Below the pieces are notes generated by a model. The model did no database searches and was not told the origin of the DNA. It saw only the letters and a program-made list of their open reading frames with translations. The position numbers and the translations under genes were made by a program. From Bugulina stolonifera (lineage: Eukaryota > Bryozoa > Gymnolaemata > Cheilostomatida > Bugulidae), in NCBI GenBank assembly GCA_935421135.1, contig OW285189.1, forward strand, positions 2,156,179 through 2,220,178: a DNA stretch of 64,000 nt, read 5' to 3'. Positions 47,701 through 62,100 of this stretch are shown piece by piece (the first letter of the stretch is position 1; the number at the start of each line of letters is the position of its first letter).

Positions 47701-49363
47701 TGAATGTATATCTATATACAATGAGTATAATGTGTGCACTTAACACTTTAACTGTAATATACACAGAGTGCATACACAACTAAGCTGTCTACATTTATTT
47801 GTTACAATTCATGTTCCACAAACATGGAGTAGAGAAATGCAACAGATCCCATTAATAATCTATTATTGCAATACCTGGTAAACATGATACCATTGCATTC
47901 CATTATAATTCATTCCATTATAATCCATCCAGTCCCATAATACACTACCAATCCCATAATACACAAACATGGAGTAGAGAAATGCAACAGATCCCATTAA
48001 TAGTCTATTATTGCAATACCTGGTAAACATGATACCATTGCATTCCATTATAATTCATTCCATTATAATTCATCCAGTCCCATAATACACTATACATCCC
48101 ATAATACTGTGATGGTACAGGACATTTGTATACGACTCCAACTCCCGGACAAAGCTCCATCGCACCTAAAGTGCTTAGTAGTTGTTATAGCGCTACTCAT
48201 CGGACACTCACATTCTCATAATTAGTGTTCGTATACCTACCTTAAACTGTATTGCATGTCCAAACCATTAATTACTGTCTACACATGTGTCTCCATGTGC
48301 TAATACTCACTACTTATTCATGTATTGTTCCACTATATAACTGCATGAATGTTACTAAGTCTTTTAATGCCTTTTATACCCATGTACAGAGGCCTGACCT
48401 CTCAGAGTCCATTGATATTCATTTTGTATATGAATTGGACCATTATAAGCAACTTTTGTATAACCCGACCTATTTTGGGTCGGCCGTCGGGCTTCCGGCG
48501 GCCATCTTGTTGCGCAACTTCCGGACGACCACACGTCGTCTTTTCCCGACGTCACGTCGGCCGGAAGTCCTTATACTATATAAAGGGCACTGTTTTACTG
48601 TTCATTGTCTCAGTCTTCACTTGGCTTTCAATAAAGACACATCTATACTTGATACAGAGACTTTCTCTTCCTTTTACTAGGTCATTCGCTTAGCGAACCG
48701 CCTATTAGGTCGGATCACTCTCTTTCATTGTATAGTCTGAAGGTCGGACTTGAGATCAGATGGGTCGTCTTTGGTAGTATTTGGGCTACCGAGACCGCTC
48801 GATCTTTCATGTAATGCGAAGTCCTATTACCACTCATAGGCACTTCATTTCTGGGTCGATAGTCGTCCAAGGACGACCGCACCAAATCACAGAAACCATT
48901 ACAATACACTGTCCCATCCCATAATACACTATCTAAACCTAATGACATGCAGCTTTACCTCAACCTTTCAAAGTGTTGATTTGGGGAACCAGGGTTACCA
49001 CGTCTCCCCGATTTCCAACTCAGTATATTCTGGTATCCCAAACCAGATCTAACCAAACCAAACCAAGCACTGAATTGCACAATTTGAATTTGGCAAATTG
49101 TTATGCAAGAGAATTATACTGTTGACCTTGACTGAACTTTCTCTACACTAAACCCTAAACAGTATGATCTGAAGGCTGACACCATTACTGAGTCACCTTA
49201 GACTGTCCTTGAGAAGGTTCTCGCTTATCTGAGGAAGTTTCTTGTGACAAGTCAGACAGGTGTGACCATCAGGTGATTCTGATTTCATCTTTCCTCTTGC
49301 TGACAACACGGACAGGAGATTTGGCTGGGCAGAAATCGGGAAAGTCACAGCCTCAGTCGCCAT
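41729..49363 (-). CDS. Unrecognised eight-exon gene, 442-residue protein
   Basis: Coding exons on the minus strand: 49363-49197, 46869-46674, 46413-46282, 45643-45442, 44520-44333, 43987-43852, 43548-43402, 41889-41729 (stop TAA). All junctions are GT/AG and in phase, summing to 1,329 nt. The ATG sits in aagatggcgac, a common housekeeping start context, just after a possible 5' UTR acceptor. The product has a CLTC pair at residues 36-39, then a Ser/Arg-rich stretch, a conserved-looking aromatic and basic segment (YKRWDFSHADLAKYSD) in exon 3, and a very acidic Ser run (about 178-203). Charged helices follow in exons 5-6 (about 233-340, likely coiled coil), and the compact C-terminus contains GDIPPCVYLPKHID. 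No signal peptide or membrane segment. Donors AAG|GTTGGT and AAG|GTTCGT are unusual. I do not know the family; function is open. Confidence 0.85.
44858..45127. mobile_element. MITE-like inverted-repeat element in an intron
   Basis: agtggtaaaagatgtgagct on the left pairs with cttttaccgctact and cacgtcacgtc on the right, and ttggaat and aacattagttggaatt blocks also match in reverse. Arms of about 80 bp around a 100-bp core. It lies in the intron between exons 4 and 5 of the eight-exon gene. No coding capacity. Confidence 0.6.
47017..47453. repeat. 28-bp minisatellite, about 15.6 units, intronic
   Basis: Units begin cagtgtatat or tagtgtatat and contain ctacattcactagactta. Variation is almost only the first base (C/T) and one c-to-t. 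Located in the first intron of the eight-exon gene. Confidence 0.9.
47818..48107. repeat. 145-bp tandem duplication
   Basis: Two copies (47818-47962 and 47963-48107), each starting acaaacatggagtagagaaa and containing repeated cattccattataatt and cccataatacac words. The second copy runs directly into the solo LTR. Confidence 0.85.
48108..48903 (+). mobile_element. Solo LTR with 4-bp target duplication
   Basis: 796 bp bounded by TGTGATGG and CCATTACA, inverted termini with one mismatch, and flanked by direct repeats atac (48104-48107, 48904-48907). Plus-strand promoter features: ctatataaag TATA box (48576-48585) and an AATAAA poly(A) signal (48630-48635). Upstream of the TATA are acttccgg and ccggaag ETS-type sites, gccatcttg (YY1-type) and gacgtcac (CRE-type). 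No internal retroviral genes remain. Located in intron 1 of the eight-exon gene, opposite strand. Not related by eye to the 14.9/22.2-kb LTRs. Confidence 0.8.
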
Positions 49364-49402
49364 CTTGATATTGCTACCTGCAAATGTTATTTTGAAACAC
49401 AA

Positions 49403-51925
49403 TTGCAGTTATTATTTCCTCAATGGGGGCAGGGTAAGTGACTAAATTGGGGGTGGCAGGAGTATATATAATCGTAGATGACATTAGATAACACTGTCGT
49501 AACGTTCCTAATTTCCTTATGGCTGAGCTAAATTTATGCATTTTGCACTAAATGGTATATATTATTTAGCGTAGGTACGCTATCACACCTAAGCTATCGC
49601 ATATAGGAAAAACATGATAATGTTGTACATGGTATAAGTTGCATTGCTGTTTCCTGTTTGGTCACGGCTCAGTGACAGTTGTATAATAATAGCGATCATG
49701 TAAACAACCAAAAGTGTTGCCAAACGCTATTTATTCTCTGTGATGTCAGTGTAGTCGGTGGCGCATCTATTTTTGTTGTGAAATAATTATATTTTTAAAT
49801 ACAATGTACATGTAAATATAATATTCAGGAACACTAACTTCAGCTAAAATAATATAATACTGCTGCGATTGACTGGGCAAGTTACAGCCAGGTAGCTATT
49901 TGTAAAGATTTTTGATACCCATACATGTGTAGATGCAGTCTTAGTCTACACTGATATCTAACTAGTTAGACTAGGAATAATATAATACATACTTATAAGC
50001 GACAGCACACACCATAGAGACTACTCGACTGTCTATGCATATAGGTTATGTACCAAACATGGAAACTACTACTTACCAGCAAACAAAGTATATACCAGAG
50101 ACACAAAGAAGACATGCATCCTACACACTATTACTATCTTTATTTCTGGTAATACACATACACTACATTATTTATGGAAACCTCTTGCTGAGTGTGTCCT
50201 CATTACATGTATAAATAATATAGCATTTATAACCCAAACTTTATAGATTAATTAAACACGTAGTTTACCTTCAACACTATAACCAGTGGCTAGTAATTCT
50301 AAAACCTTTCTATAAACTCTTACTGTAGCAGCACGTTAACATCTAACACTAAGCTACACAATACTAGAGTGTAATAGAACAATCTGGTACATACAGTAAT
50401 ACAGCATTCCTATTCAATGCCAGCTATGTAAACAATGCATGTTATTTATGCTATTAAACTCTTATGGATATGGTAGTTGAAGTGTTTTACTAGAATTATT
50501 ATACAATAATAAACTTATTAAGGATTACATTACGTTGTTAAGATCAATTGAATGCCCTGATTGAAATCCAAGACATTTTGTAAATCACGATTCGAGTTCA
50601 TATTAGCGTGAATTACCTTCTCTAATAGCCCATAGTAACCAATCAAAGCCCTTTGTTGAAGAGCCAATGAAGCTAAATGAGAGTACACAACTCCTGGAGG
50701 GTGAATTGATTTGCTATATTTTGAACTTCATGCTTAAAACAAAAAAAAGTATGTTTTTTTGTTTGTGTACCTAACTTCCCTTCTAATTGCAAGTGATATT
50801 TATATGTAAAAGAAGTCTCTTTTATTTACGTGTAGTTGTGTGTTATAGCCTTTAGTAGAAAAACAGAAACAGTATAATTATGTAGGCTTATTTTAGAAAC
50901 TTTAGCAAGTATAGTACTGTCAACATGGTAGATGGTGATACAGCATTGTAACATTTGGCTAGCATTGGATTATATTTGTATGTTAGAGACTTGCTCATAG
51001 CCCTATCAGACAGTTTTATTCTTACCGAATATCCAGTTAGTGGTAGTGCAAATCTACAGCGTACATGTACAGCGTAGATATAAACATACATGTAAATTAG
51101 TAAGGTTTGCCAATGCTTTATGTGTAATGTGTAAATGCCTTGCAATTATGATAATATTATGACTTGTGATATATACATGTATGACTTATCTCCACACAGA
51201 TGGTGCCTAGCTCTTGGGGTGCACATTTCACTAAATGAAAACGAATGGGAAGGAAGTGTATGGTTTATAATAAAAGAGCAAATTATATATACTCATCCCA
51301 ATATCTATTCTACATCTAGCATTCACCAGATGAGGCACATCACCCTGTGATTAACCAGGAAATAGATCTCGACCTTCTTTCTCGGTCTCTCATCATTGTA
51401 TTGTCATTGCAGTTTTCTACACAATTTTATGTAAGCAAAAACTAGATCAGTTATTTTTAACTTGAAGTTTTTGCTAAGAGTTTCTTGGAGTGTCAATTAA
51501 CGGCCAGGTGGCAGTGGAAATGCTACTAACAGAGTAGACAATTCTCGACTCCTGATAACAGGTGCTGCAGAAAGTGTGAAAATAAAATTATATCACAAGG
51601 AAATGACTTGCGCTGCTACACTGACCAATCAGAGAAATCTGAACTTATCAAATCTTGAATAAAAGTCTCGAGTTAACAATCTGTGTCTAGATTGTCCTCT
51701 TTAATTATATTATAACACAACTTTCAGTAGGTCGAGGTAGATTCATATTATACTATACAGTATACATATTTGCAGTCTTCTATGAAGCATTACATGCACA
51801 TGCACATACATGTACTATCTTAAGGGAATGCATACAATGTGTATGTAAAGGAGGTTTGCGTTTGCCTACATGTCCAACAGTGAACTGTGCATCAGTCCCA
51901 ACGGATACAAATCTGTATATTTATA
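49403..51925. other. Intergenic between two divergent genes
   Basis: No supported gene. The left part should contain the promoter of the minus-strand eight-exon gene. Short frames only. Confidence 0.4.
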
Positions 51926-52025
51926 TGAGGCACAGGAACAATTGTGGCTGGATGCTCTTCCTAACACTACCAATGACCTGGGACTCCCACATGGCAGTCC
52001 AGAGCCCTTACCACTAGGCCAAGTA
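51926..52025 (-). repeat. tRNA-SINE copy lacking the B box
   Basis: Minus strand: A box tggcctagtgg (52011-52021), then gtcccaggtca followed by tgttaggaagagcatccagc and cacaattgttcctgtgcctca, as in 9626-9906. Compared with that copy the word holding ttcgaatcc is missing between two cagg/ctgg repeats, so the B box has been deleted. Confidence 0.7.
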
Positions 52026-52387
52026 TAATGTAAGCTAAAATATGCGACGCTCAACTGTATTTCCTAGAGAATGACACTGATACTACTTATATGGATAGAA
52101 TTGGCTGTAGGTACATGATGCCAGCATCTACTATAATATTACGGGCGGTTCATACGTCATGAACTTCACGTCTGTTTTCCAGTTATCCAGTTACCATTTA
52201 CTTGTATATGTTCTACAATCACTTTGACAAAGGAAAGCATAGGGTGTGAGCTATACAAGTAAAGAAGTAAACCCATGTGATTATGTTATTTCAGGTAAAC
52301 ATTCTGAAATAATAGAAATGGCTACCAGAGACTCTGTCTGGTAATGTGGAGTGAGAGCAGCCAGTGTACATACCACATTACAGCGGA

Positions 52388-52434
52388 CTACTACTACTAG
52401 TACTACTAGTACTACTAGTACTACTAGTACTACT
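52388..52434. repeat. Microsatellite, actactagt units
   Basis: About five 9-bp units (actactagt) following a short (act)n run. Simple repeat upstream of the GPCR. Confidence 0.85.
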
Positions 52435-53102
52435 GATACAATATGCAGGTCCATGTACCTGCATATTACTATGTCATACATCTCAATACTGAAATACAAA
52501 ATTTCACTGAATGAAACAAATAGGTTTGAGTAGAAGAAAAACAGGAAGATGATGACGTCAACACTATAAAATTGGTGTTGGTGACCTAAATACTGAGGAA
52601 CTGAGGCTAATACAGGGAAGCATGGCCCTACTCTAGGTTCGAGGTTTATACACCTTCTACAGTATAGTAGATTGTATATACATGTAGATCAATGAACAAT
52701 ATTTCTACATTAGATAGTCAGTGTTGTGTAACCAAATACTGGAATTGTCCAATAAAATCAATCAACACATAAGTATATTATCATAATTATATGTAATAAT
52801 TTGTCACACTCAACCTACTGATTAGTAACACACATACATGTGCACATGAGCGAATGGTAGATACATGTAGGTATCATAGTAGCACTTCTAGGACCAACTT
52901 TCTAGAGCAGCAAACAACGTTGCTGACTGTACATGGGGGACAGAGAATTCCAGCAGACGTGATTCATGCCGGGGAGAAACAAGCCAGAGGAAGTGAATAA
53001 GACTTAGATTCTACCACCAGCCATTTAAAATAAGGGATGTAATGAGCAGGAGAAGTTGGATCATTTCTCTGAATATAAACACAGTTCCAGACAGTTTATG
53101 AT
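52435..53102. other. Upstream flank of the GPCR gene
   Basis: Presumed promoter and 5' UTR. No TATA box or other element is convincing. An out-of-frame ATG stands 5 nt before the chosen start (53098). Confidence 0.35.
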
Positions 53103-56100
53103 ATGCAAAGACGTTCCCCGGAAACAACGAGTGCATTAGATATGACTTCCTCTACAATCATAAGCAATGATACAGAAACCATCACAATACCTGACCCCGG
53201 AGACCTACGTATTGGAGTGTACAGTTTGACCCACGATAGAATCGTCATATCGTTGTACATAACCATGGGACTGCTTGGTATCATCTTAAACTCCTGGGCT
53301 ATAGCTGTCATAGTCCACAGGAAGAGGAAAAAGTTGAGAAGTAGTCTCAGTTTTCAGTTGATCAATTTGGCAGTGGCCGACTTGATAGCGGCTCTGGTTA
53401 TGCCGGTATATCTTATATATCATATACTTCTCTTGCCTTTTCCTGAGAATGAGGTGTTAGTCAAGATCTTATGCGTTGTAGGGTTAGGGGTGTTCTACAC
53501 GAGTCCGTTATGGAATGCTGTTATAAGCATCGAAAGATTTGTTGCTATATATTTTCCACTTTCTATCTTGAAGTACAGACTCTGCCATAAAATAATTGTA
53601 GCAGTATTGGTCTGGTGTACCGGACTTTTTAGTACAATACAAGCTTTACTTTTTTCTAAAGTCGGTTATTTCAAGAATGATTATGACCTGAAAATACCGA
53701 TGGCAATATGTTACTATACTGAGATGAACGAGTTGAAGAGGATATTACATGGTTTTGTTATATTTAAATACACTGGACCACCGGTCATCGCAGTAACAAT
53801 GTACCTGCTGATTGGAGCTAAACTCTCCTATAAAAAGAGAATCGGAGAGAAAGTAGGAGCGGAGAAGAATGAGAAGTCTAAAACTCAGGTAAAGTTGTCA
53901 AGACATAAACTGTGTTGTTTTTTACAGAACTGGAGGTACCTTTAATCTGTGGTAACTGACTCTCTTGTCAGTGGCAACACCTATGTGATAGGCGGATATG
54001 AAACACCTTGGTGCATAGTCATGAATTTTAGAACAAAAAATATTTTAGGTTTACACTGTACTATATTATTTAACCTAGAATGATGGTGGAGTAGTTTTAA
54101 ACTACAGTAAACGCTTACAAGGATTTGTAATGACGAAAAGCTGGATGTCTACTAACTACTAACTACTACTAACTGTTTCACTCAGGAGTACCCGAACCAT
54201 ACAAATAATTTACAAGCATACTCTGTTACATGTGACATACAATGTACATGTACATTATATGTGCTCTACCATACTTGTGGTATACTGTGCTCTTGGTTAA
54301 CAGCCCCACAGCTACAGTATGCAACTTGTGATAGCCCATTTTGAGCCTTTTCAGAACAAAATTTGAAAGTGCTGAATCCAATAAAATACATCGTAGCTCT
54401 ACCTTCCTCTTAGAAACTGTGTCAGAGTTCTGTGGTGTTCACTTGCAACAGATATAAGCTGTTTAGTGATTGTACGATGGGGAATGTGCCTCAATGCTCT
54501 GGCAGTGGACTAGCTCATTATTACATAGTACATAATATATTCTAGTCAGAATAGATAAGGTTTTATTCCTGCATAAATTAATAGTAAATTATTTATGTTT
54601 ACAACTGTCACCTCAAAATGATTTTGCCAAAATAATGTTTTGCATTTTTTAAGATAATTATCGGTTTGATTCACCAGAGTCTGCTCTGGAACCTCTGTGC
54701 TGTATCTCGACCTTCTCCAACAGGACAAAGTTGTTTCCTCTATATATTTTTAAATAGTTGCCCATCTAATTTGGATAATGGCAAATGTAGGATCTAAAGC
54801 TAATAAACTTTCCACTACAGCACCTAACAACTGATTACATTTCTAACATACCGTAAAGATTTTGATGTGTGGTATGAGGGTAACACTTGTCCTCTTACTT
54901 CACAGACACTGAGTAGAGCCCAAGAGTTAATCTGCCAATACTGTCTTGAATAAAGTTTCTACTTGTAATTATTATTGACCAGCAGGTCCGAGTTTGATTT
55001 ATGTCTATCTGCTGTACATAGGTACGACCTAGCAAACTAATCCTAGAGTAGTCTGAAGCACCACCAATAGATGTACATGTAAGTAGATAGACATGTCTCT
55101 ATTCCTCTGCAAAGCACGAATGAATCAATACAGGAAACTTCACTCCTTGTACACCAAAAGTACTTCCAGTTGCAGCCGGAGGGGGCAGATGGACCATCAG
55201 CCTACATTAATTGCCCATGAATTAATTAGATCAGAAAAATATTCAATGTCTGACACAGTATCAGGAGGGACGACTAAGACGTAGGATAAAGCACCTGAGG
55301 GGCCAATACAGAAAGTGTTAGCTCTATAAGTCAGGCAAAGGATTGCGGTGTAGGCACTACAGTGATAAAAAATACATAGCGAGTCGGCCCTCGGTATTGC
55401 CCAAAAGTACATGTACATGTATATACAACTGACTATAAAATTACCAAGGCTGATGCATTCAAATTGACACATAATTATACAAAACATATATTTTAAACCA
55501 TGCAACTATGAGATTGTCTTAAATCACCACAATACCTTGTGCAGGTCTCAGGTCTGTGACAAATCTGTTTTCAAAGACCGATATAATATATTGATGTAGG
55601 GGGATGGGTGAATCAACTAACTTGACTGATGAATGAAAGAAAATGCTTCCACATGTCGGTTTCGGGATCACAATGGTTACCCCAACCTGGGGAACATGTT
55701 TCTCCATTCTACCAAAATGCCATGATTTCTCTCTGTGTGTGTAGATTATTATAATCTAACACCACGATAGTTGGTATATTACAATCTAACACCATGATAG
55801 TTGGTATATTATAATCTAACACCACGATAGTTGGTATATTACAATCTAACACCACGATAGTTGGTATATTATAATCTAACACCACGATAGTTGGTATATT
55901 GTAATCTAACACCACGATAGTTGGTATGTTATAATCTAACACCATGATAGTTGGTATATTATAATCTAACACCATGATAGTTAGTATGTTATAATCTAAC
56001 ACCACGATAGTTGGTATATTATAATCTAACACCACGATAGTTGGTATATTATAATCTAACACCACGATAGTTGGTATGTTATAATCTAACACCACGATAG

Positions 56101-59100
56101 TTGGTATATTATAATCTAACACCACGATAGTTGGTATATTATAATCTAACACCATGATAGTTGGTATATTGTAATCTAACACCACGATAGTTGGTATATT
56201 ATAATCTAACACCACGATAGTTAGTATGTTATAATCTAACACCACGATAGTTGGTATATTATAATCTAACACCACGATAGTTGGTATATTGTAATCTAAC
56301 ACCACGATAGTTGGTATATTATAATCTAACACCACGATAGTTGGTATATTACAATCTAACACCATGATAGTTGGTATATTGTAATCTAACACCACGATAG
56401 TTGGTATATTATAATCTAACACCACAATAGTTGGTATATTATAATCTAACACCACGATAGTTGGTATATTGTAATCTAACACCACGATAGTTGGTATATT
56501 ATAATCTAACACCACGATAGTTAGTATGTTATAATCTAACACCACGATAGTTAGTATGTTATAATCTAACACCACGATAGTTGGTATATTATAATCTAAC
56601 ACCACGATAGTTGGTATATTACAATCTAACACCATGATAGTTGGTATATTGTAATCTAACACCACGATAGTTGGTATATTATAATCTAACACCACAATAG
56701 TTGGTATATTATAATCTAACACCACGATAGTTGGTATATTGTAATCTAACACCATGATAGTTGGTATATTATAATCTAACACCACGATAGTTGGTATGTT
56801 ATAATCTAACACCACGATAGTTAGTATGTTATAATCTAACACCATGATAGTTGGTATATTATAATCTAACACCACAATAGTTGGTATATTATAATCTAAC
56901 ACCACGATAGTTAGTATGTTATAATCTAACACCACGATAGTTGGTATATTGTAATCTAACACCACGATAGTTGGTATGTTATAATCTAACACCATGATAG
57001 TTGGTATATTATAATCTAACACCATGATAGTTGGTATATTATAATCTAACACCACAATAGTTGGTATATTATAATCTAACACCACGATAGTTAGTATGTT
57101 ATAATCTAACACCACGATAGTTGGTATATTATAATCTAACACTATGATAGTTGGTATATTATAATCTAACACCACGATAGTTGGTATATTATAATCTAAC
57201 ACCACGATAGTTGGTATGTTATAATCTAACACCACGATAGTTAGTATGTTATAATCTAACACCACGATAGTTGGTATATTATAATCTAACACCACGATAG
57301 TTGGTATATTATAATCTAACACCACGATAGTTGGTATGTTATAATCTAACACCACGATAGTTGGTATATTATAATCTAACACCACAATAGTTGGTATATT
57401 ATAATCTAACACCACGATAGTTGGTATATTGTAATCTAACACCACGATAGTTGGTATATTATAATCTAACACCACGATAGTTAGTATGTTATAATCTAAC
57501 ACCACGATAGTTAGTATGTTATAATCTAACACCACGATAGTTGGTATATTATAATCTAACACCACGATAGTTGGTATATTACAATCTAACACCATGATAG
57601 TTGGTATATTGTAATCTAACACCACGATAGTTGGTATATTATAATCTAACACCACGATAGTTGGTATATTATAATCTAACACCACGATAGTTGGTATATT
57701 GTAATCTAACACCATGATAGTTGGTATATTATAATCTAACACCACGATAGTTGGTATGTTATAATCTAACACCACGATAGTTAGTATGTTATAATCTAAC
57801 ACCATGATAGTTGGTATATTATAATCTAACACCACAATAGTTGGTATATTATAATCTAACACCACGATAGTTAGTATGTTATAATCTAACACCACGATAG
57901 TTGGTATATTGTAATCTAACACCACGATAGTTGGTATGTTATAATCTAACACCACGATAGTTGGTATGTTATAATCTAACACCACGATAGTTAGTATATT
58001 ATAATCTAACACCACGATAGTTGGTATATTATAATCTAACACCATGATAGTTGGTATATTATAATCTAACACCACGATAGTTGGTATATTATAATCTAAC
58101 ACCACGATAGTTGGTATATTATAATCTAACACCACGATAGTTGGTATATTATAATCTAACACCACGATAGTTGGTATATTATAATCTAACACCACAATAG
58201 TTGGTATATTATAATCTAACACCACGATAGTTGGTATATTATAATCTAACACCATGATAGTTGGTATATTACAATCTAACACCACGATAGTTGGTATATT
58301 ATAATCTAACACCACAATAGTTGGTATATTATAATCTAACACCACGATAGTTGGTATATTATAATCTAACACCATGATAGTTGGTATATTATAATCTAAC
58401 ACCATGATAGTTGGTATATTATAATCTAACACCATGATAGTTGGTATGTTATAATCTAACACCACGATAGTTGGTATATTATAATCTAACACCACGATAG
58501 TTGGTATATTATAATCTAACACCACGATAGTTGGTATATTACAATCTAACACCACGATAGTTGGTATATTATAATCTAACACCACAATAGTTGGTATATT
58601 ATAATCTAACACCACGATAGTTGGTATATTATAATCTAACACCACGATAGTTGGTATATTGTAATCTAACACCACGATAGTTGGTATATTGTAATCTAAC
58701 ACCATGATAGTTGGTATATTATAATCTAACACCATGATAGTTGGTATATTATAATCTAACACCATGATAGTTGGTATATTATAATCTAACACCACGATAG
58801 TTGGTATATTATAATCTAACACCACGATAGTTGGTATATTGTAATCTAACACCACGATAGTTGGTATATTACAATCTAACACCACGATAGTTGGTATATT
58901 ATAATCTAACACCACGATAGTTGGTATATTATAATCTAACACCACGATAGTTGGTATATTGTAATCTAACACCACGATAGTTGGTATATTACAATCTAAC
59001 ACCACGATAGTTGGTATATTATAATCTAACACCATGATAGTTGGTATATTATAATCTAACACCACGATAGTTGGTATATTATAATCTAACACCATGATAG

Positions 59101-62100
59101 TTGGTATATTATAATCTAACACCACGATAGTTGGTATATTGTAATCTAACACCACAATAGTTGGTATATTATAATCTAACACCACGATAGTTGGTATATT
59201 ATAATCTAACACCACGATAGTTGGTATATTATAATCTAACACCACGATAGTTGGTATATTATAATCTAACACCATGATAGTTGGTATGTTATAATCTAAC
59301 ACCACGATAGTTGGTATATTACAATCTAACACCATGATAGTTGGTATATTATAATCTAACACCATGATAGTTGGTATGTTATAATCTAACACCACGATAG
59401 TTGGTATATTATAATCTAACACCACAATAGTTGGTATATTATAATCTAACACCACGATAGTTGGTATATTATAATCTAACACCACGATAGTTGGTATATT
59501 ATAATCTAACACCACGATAGTTGGTATGTTATAATCTAACACCATGATAGTTGGTATGTTATAATCTAACACCACGATAGTTGGTATATTATAATCTAAC
59601 ACCACGATAGTTGGTATATTATAATCTAACACCATGATAGTTGGTATGTTATAATCTAACACCACGATAGTTGGTATATTACAATCTAACACCATGATAG
59701 TTGGTATATTATAATCTAACACCATGATAGTTGGTATGTTATAATCTAACACCACGATAGTTGGTATATTATAATCTAACACCACAATAGTTGGTATATT
59801 ATAATCTAACACCACGATAGTTGGTATATTATAATCTAACACCACGATAGTTGGTATATTATAATCTAACACCACGATAGTTGGTATATTATAATCTAAC
59901 ACCACGATAGTTGGTATGTTATAATCTAACACCACAATAGTTGGTATATTATAATCTAACACCACGATAGTTGGTATATTGTAATCTAACACCACAATAG
60001 TTGGTATATTATAATCTAACACCACGATAGTTGGTATATTATAATCTAACACCATGATAGTTGGTATATTATAATCTAACACCACGATAGTTGGTATATT
60101 ATAATCTAACACCACGATAGTTGGTATGTTATAATCTAACACCACGATAGTTGGTATATTGTAATCTAACACCACAATAGTTGGTATATTATAATCTAAC
60201 ACCACGATAGTTGGTATATTATAATCTAACACCACGATAGTTGGTATATTATAATCTAACACCATGATAGTTAGTATATTATAATCTAACACCACGATAG
60301 TTGGTATATTACAATCTAACACCATGATAGTTGGTATGTTATAATCTAACACCACGATAGTTGGTATATTATAATCTAACACCATGATAGTTGGTATATT
60401 ATAATCTAACACCACGATAGTTGGTATATTACAATCTAACACCACGATAGTTGGTATGTTATAATCTAACACCACGATAGTTGGTATATTATAATCTAAC
60501 ACCACGATAGTTGGTATATTGTAATCTAACACCACGATAGTTGGTATATTACAATCTAACACCACGATAGTTGGTATATTATAATCTAACACCATGATAG
60601 TTGGTATATTATAATCTAACACCACGATAGTTGGTATGTTATAATCTAACACCATGATAGTTGGTATATTATAATCTAACACCACGATAGTTGGTATATT
60701 ATAATCTAACACCATGATAGTTGGTATATTATAATCTAACACCATGATAGTTGGTATATTATAATCTAACACCATGATAGTTGGTATATTATAATCTAAC
60801 ACCACGATAGTTGGTATATTGTAATCTAACACCATGATAGTTAGTATATTACAATCTAACACCATGATAGTTGGTATATTATAATCTAACACCATGATAG
60901 TTGGTATATTATAATCTAACACCATGATAGTTGGTATATTATAATCTAACACCATGATAGTTGGTATATTATAATCTAACACCACGATAGTTGGTATGTT
61001 ATAATCTAACACCATGATAGTTGGTATATTATAATCTAACACCACGATAGTTGGTATATTATAATCTAACACCATGATAGTTGGTATATTATAATCTAAC
61101 ACCACGATAGTTGGTATATTACAATCTAACACCACGATAGTTGGTATATTATAATCTAACACCATGATAGTTGGTATATTATAATCTAACACCACGATAG
61201 TTGGTATGTTATAATCTAACACCATGATAGTTGGTATATTATAATCTAACACCATGATAGTTGGTATATTATAATCTAACACCATGATAGTTGGTATATT
61301 ATAATCTAACACCATGATAGTTGGTATATTATAATCTAACACCATGATAGTTGGTATGTTATAATCTAACACCACAATAGTTGGTATATTACAATCTAAC
61401 ACCACGATAGTTGGTATATTATAATCTAACACCATGATAGTTGGTATATTATAATCTAACACCACGATAGTTGGTATATTATAATCTAACACCACGATAG
61501 TTGGTATATTATAATCTAACACCACGATAGTTGGTATATTATAATCTAACACCACGATAGTTGGTATGTTATAATCTAACACCATGATAGTTGGTATATT
61601 ATAATCTAACACCATGATAGTTGGTATATTATAATCTAACACCACGATAGTTGGTATATTATAATCTAACACCACGATAGTTAGTATGTTATAATCTAAC
61701 ACCACGATAGTTGGTATATTATAATCTAACACCACGATAGTTAGTATATTATAATCTAACACCACGATAGTTGGTATGTTATAATCTAACACCATGATAG
61801 TTAGTATGTTATAATCTAACACCACGATAGTTGGTATATTATAATCTAACACCACGATAGTTAGTATATTATAATCTAACACCACGATAGTTGGTATATT
61901 ATAATCTAACACCATGATAGTTAGTATGTTATAATCTAACACCACGATAGTTGGTATATTATAATCTAACACCACGATAGTTAGTATGTTATAATCTAAC
62001 ACCACGATAGTTGGTATATTATAATCTAACACCACGATAGTTAGTATATTATAATCTAACACCACGATAGTTGGTATGTTATAATCTAACACCACGATAG

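Noticed and set aside
48252..48693. Two plus-strand ORFs of 114 and 142 codons
   Set aside because: They overlap in different frames inside the promoter part of a solo LTR, with no domain.
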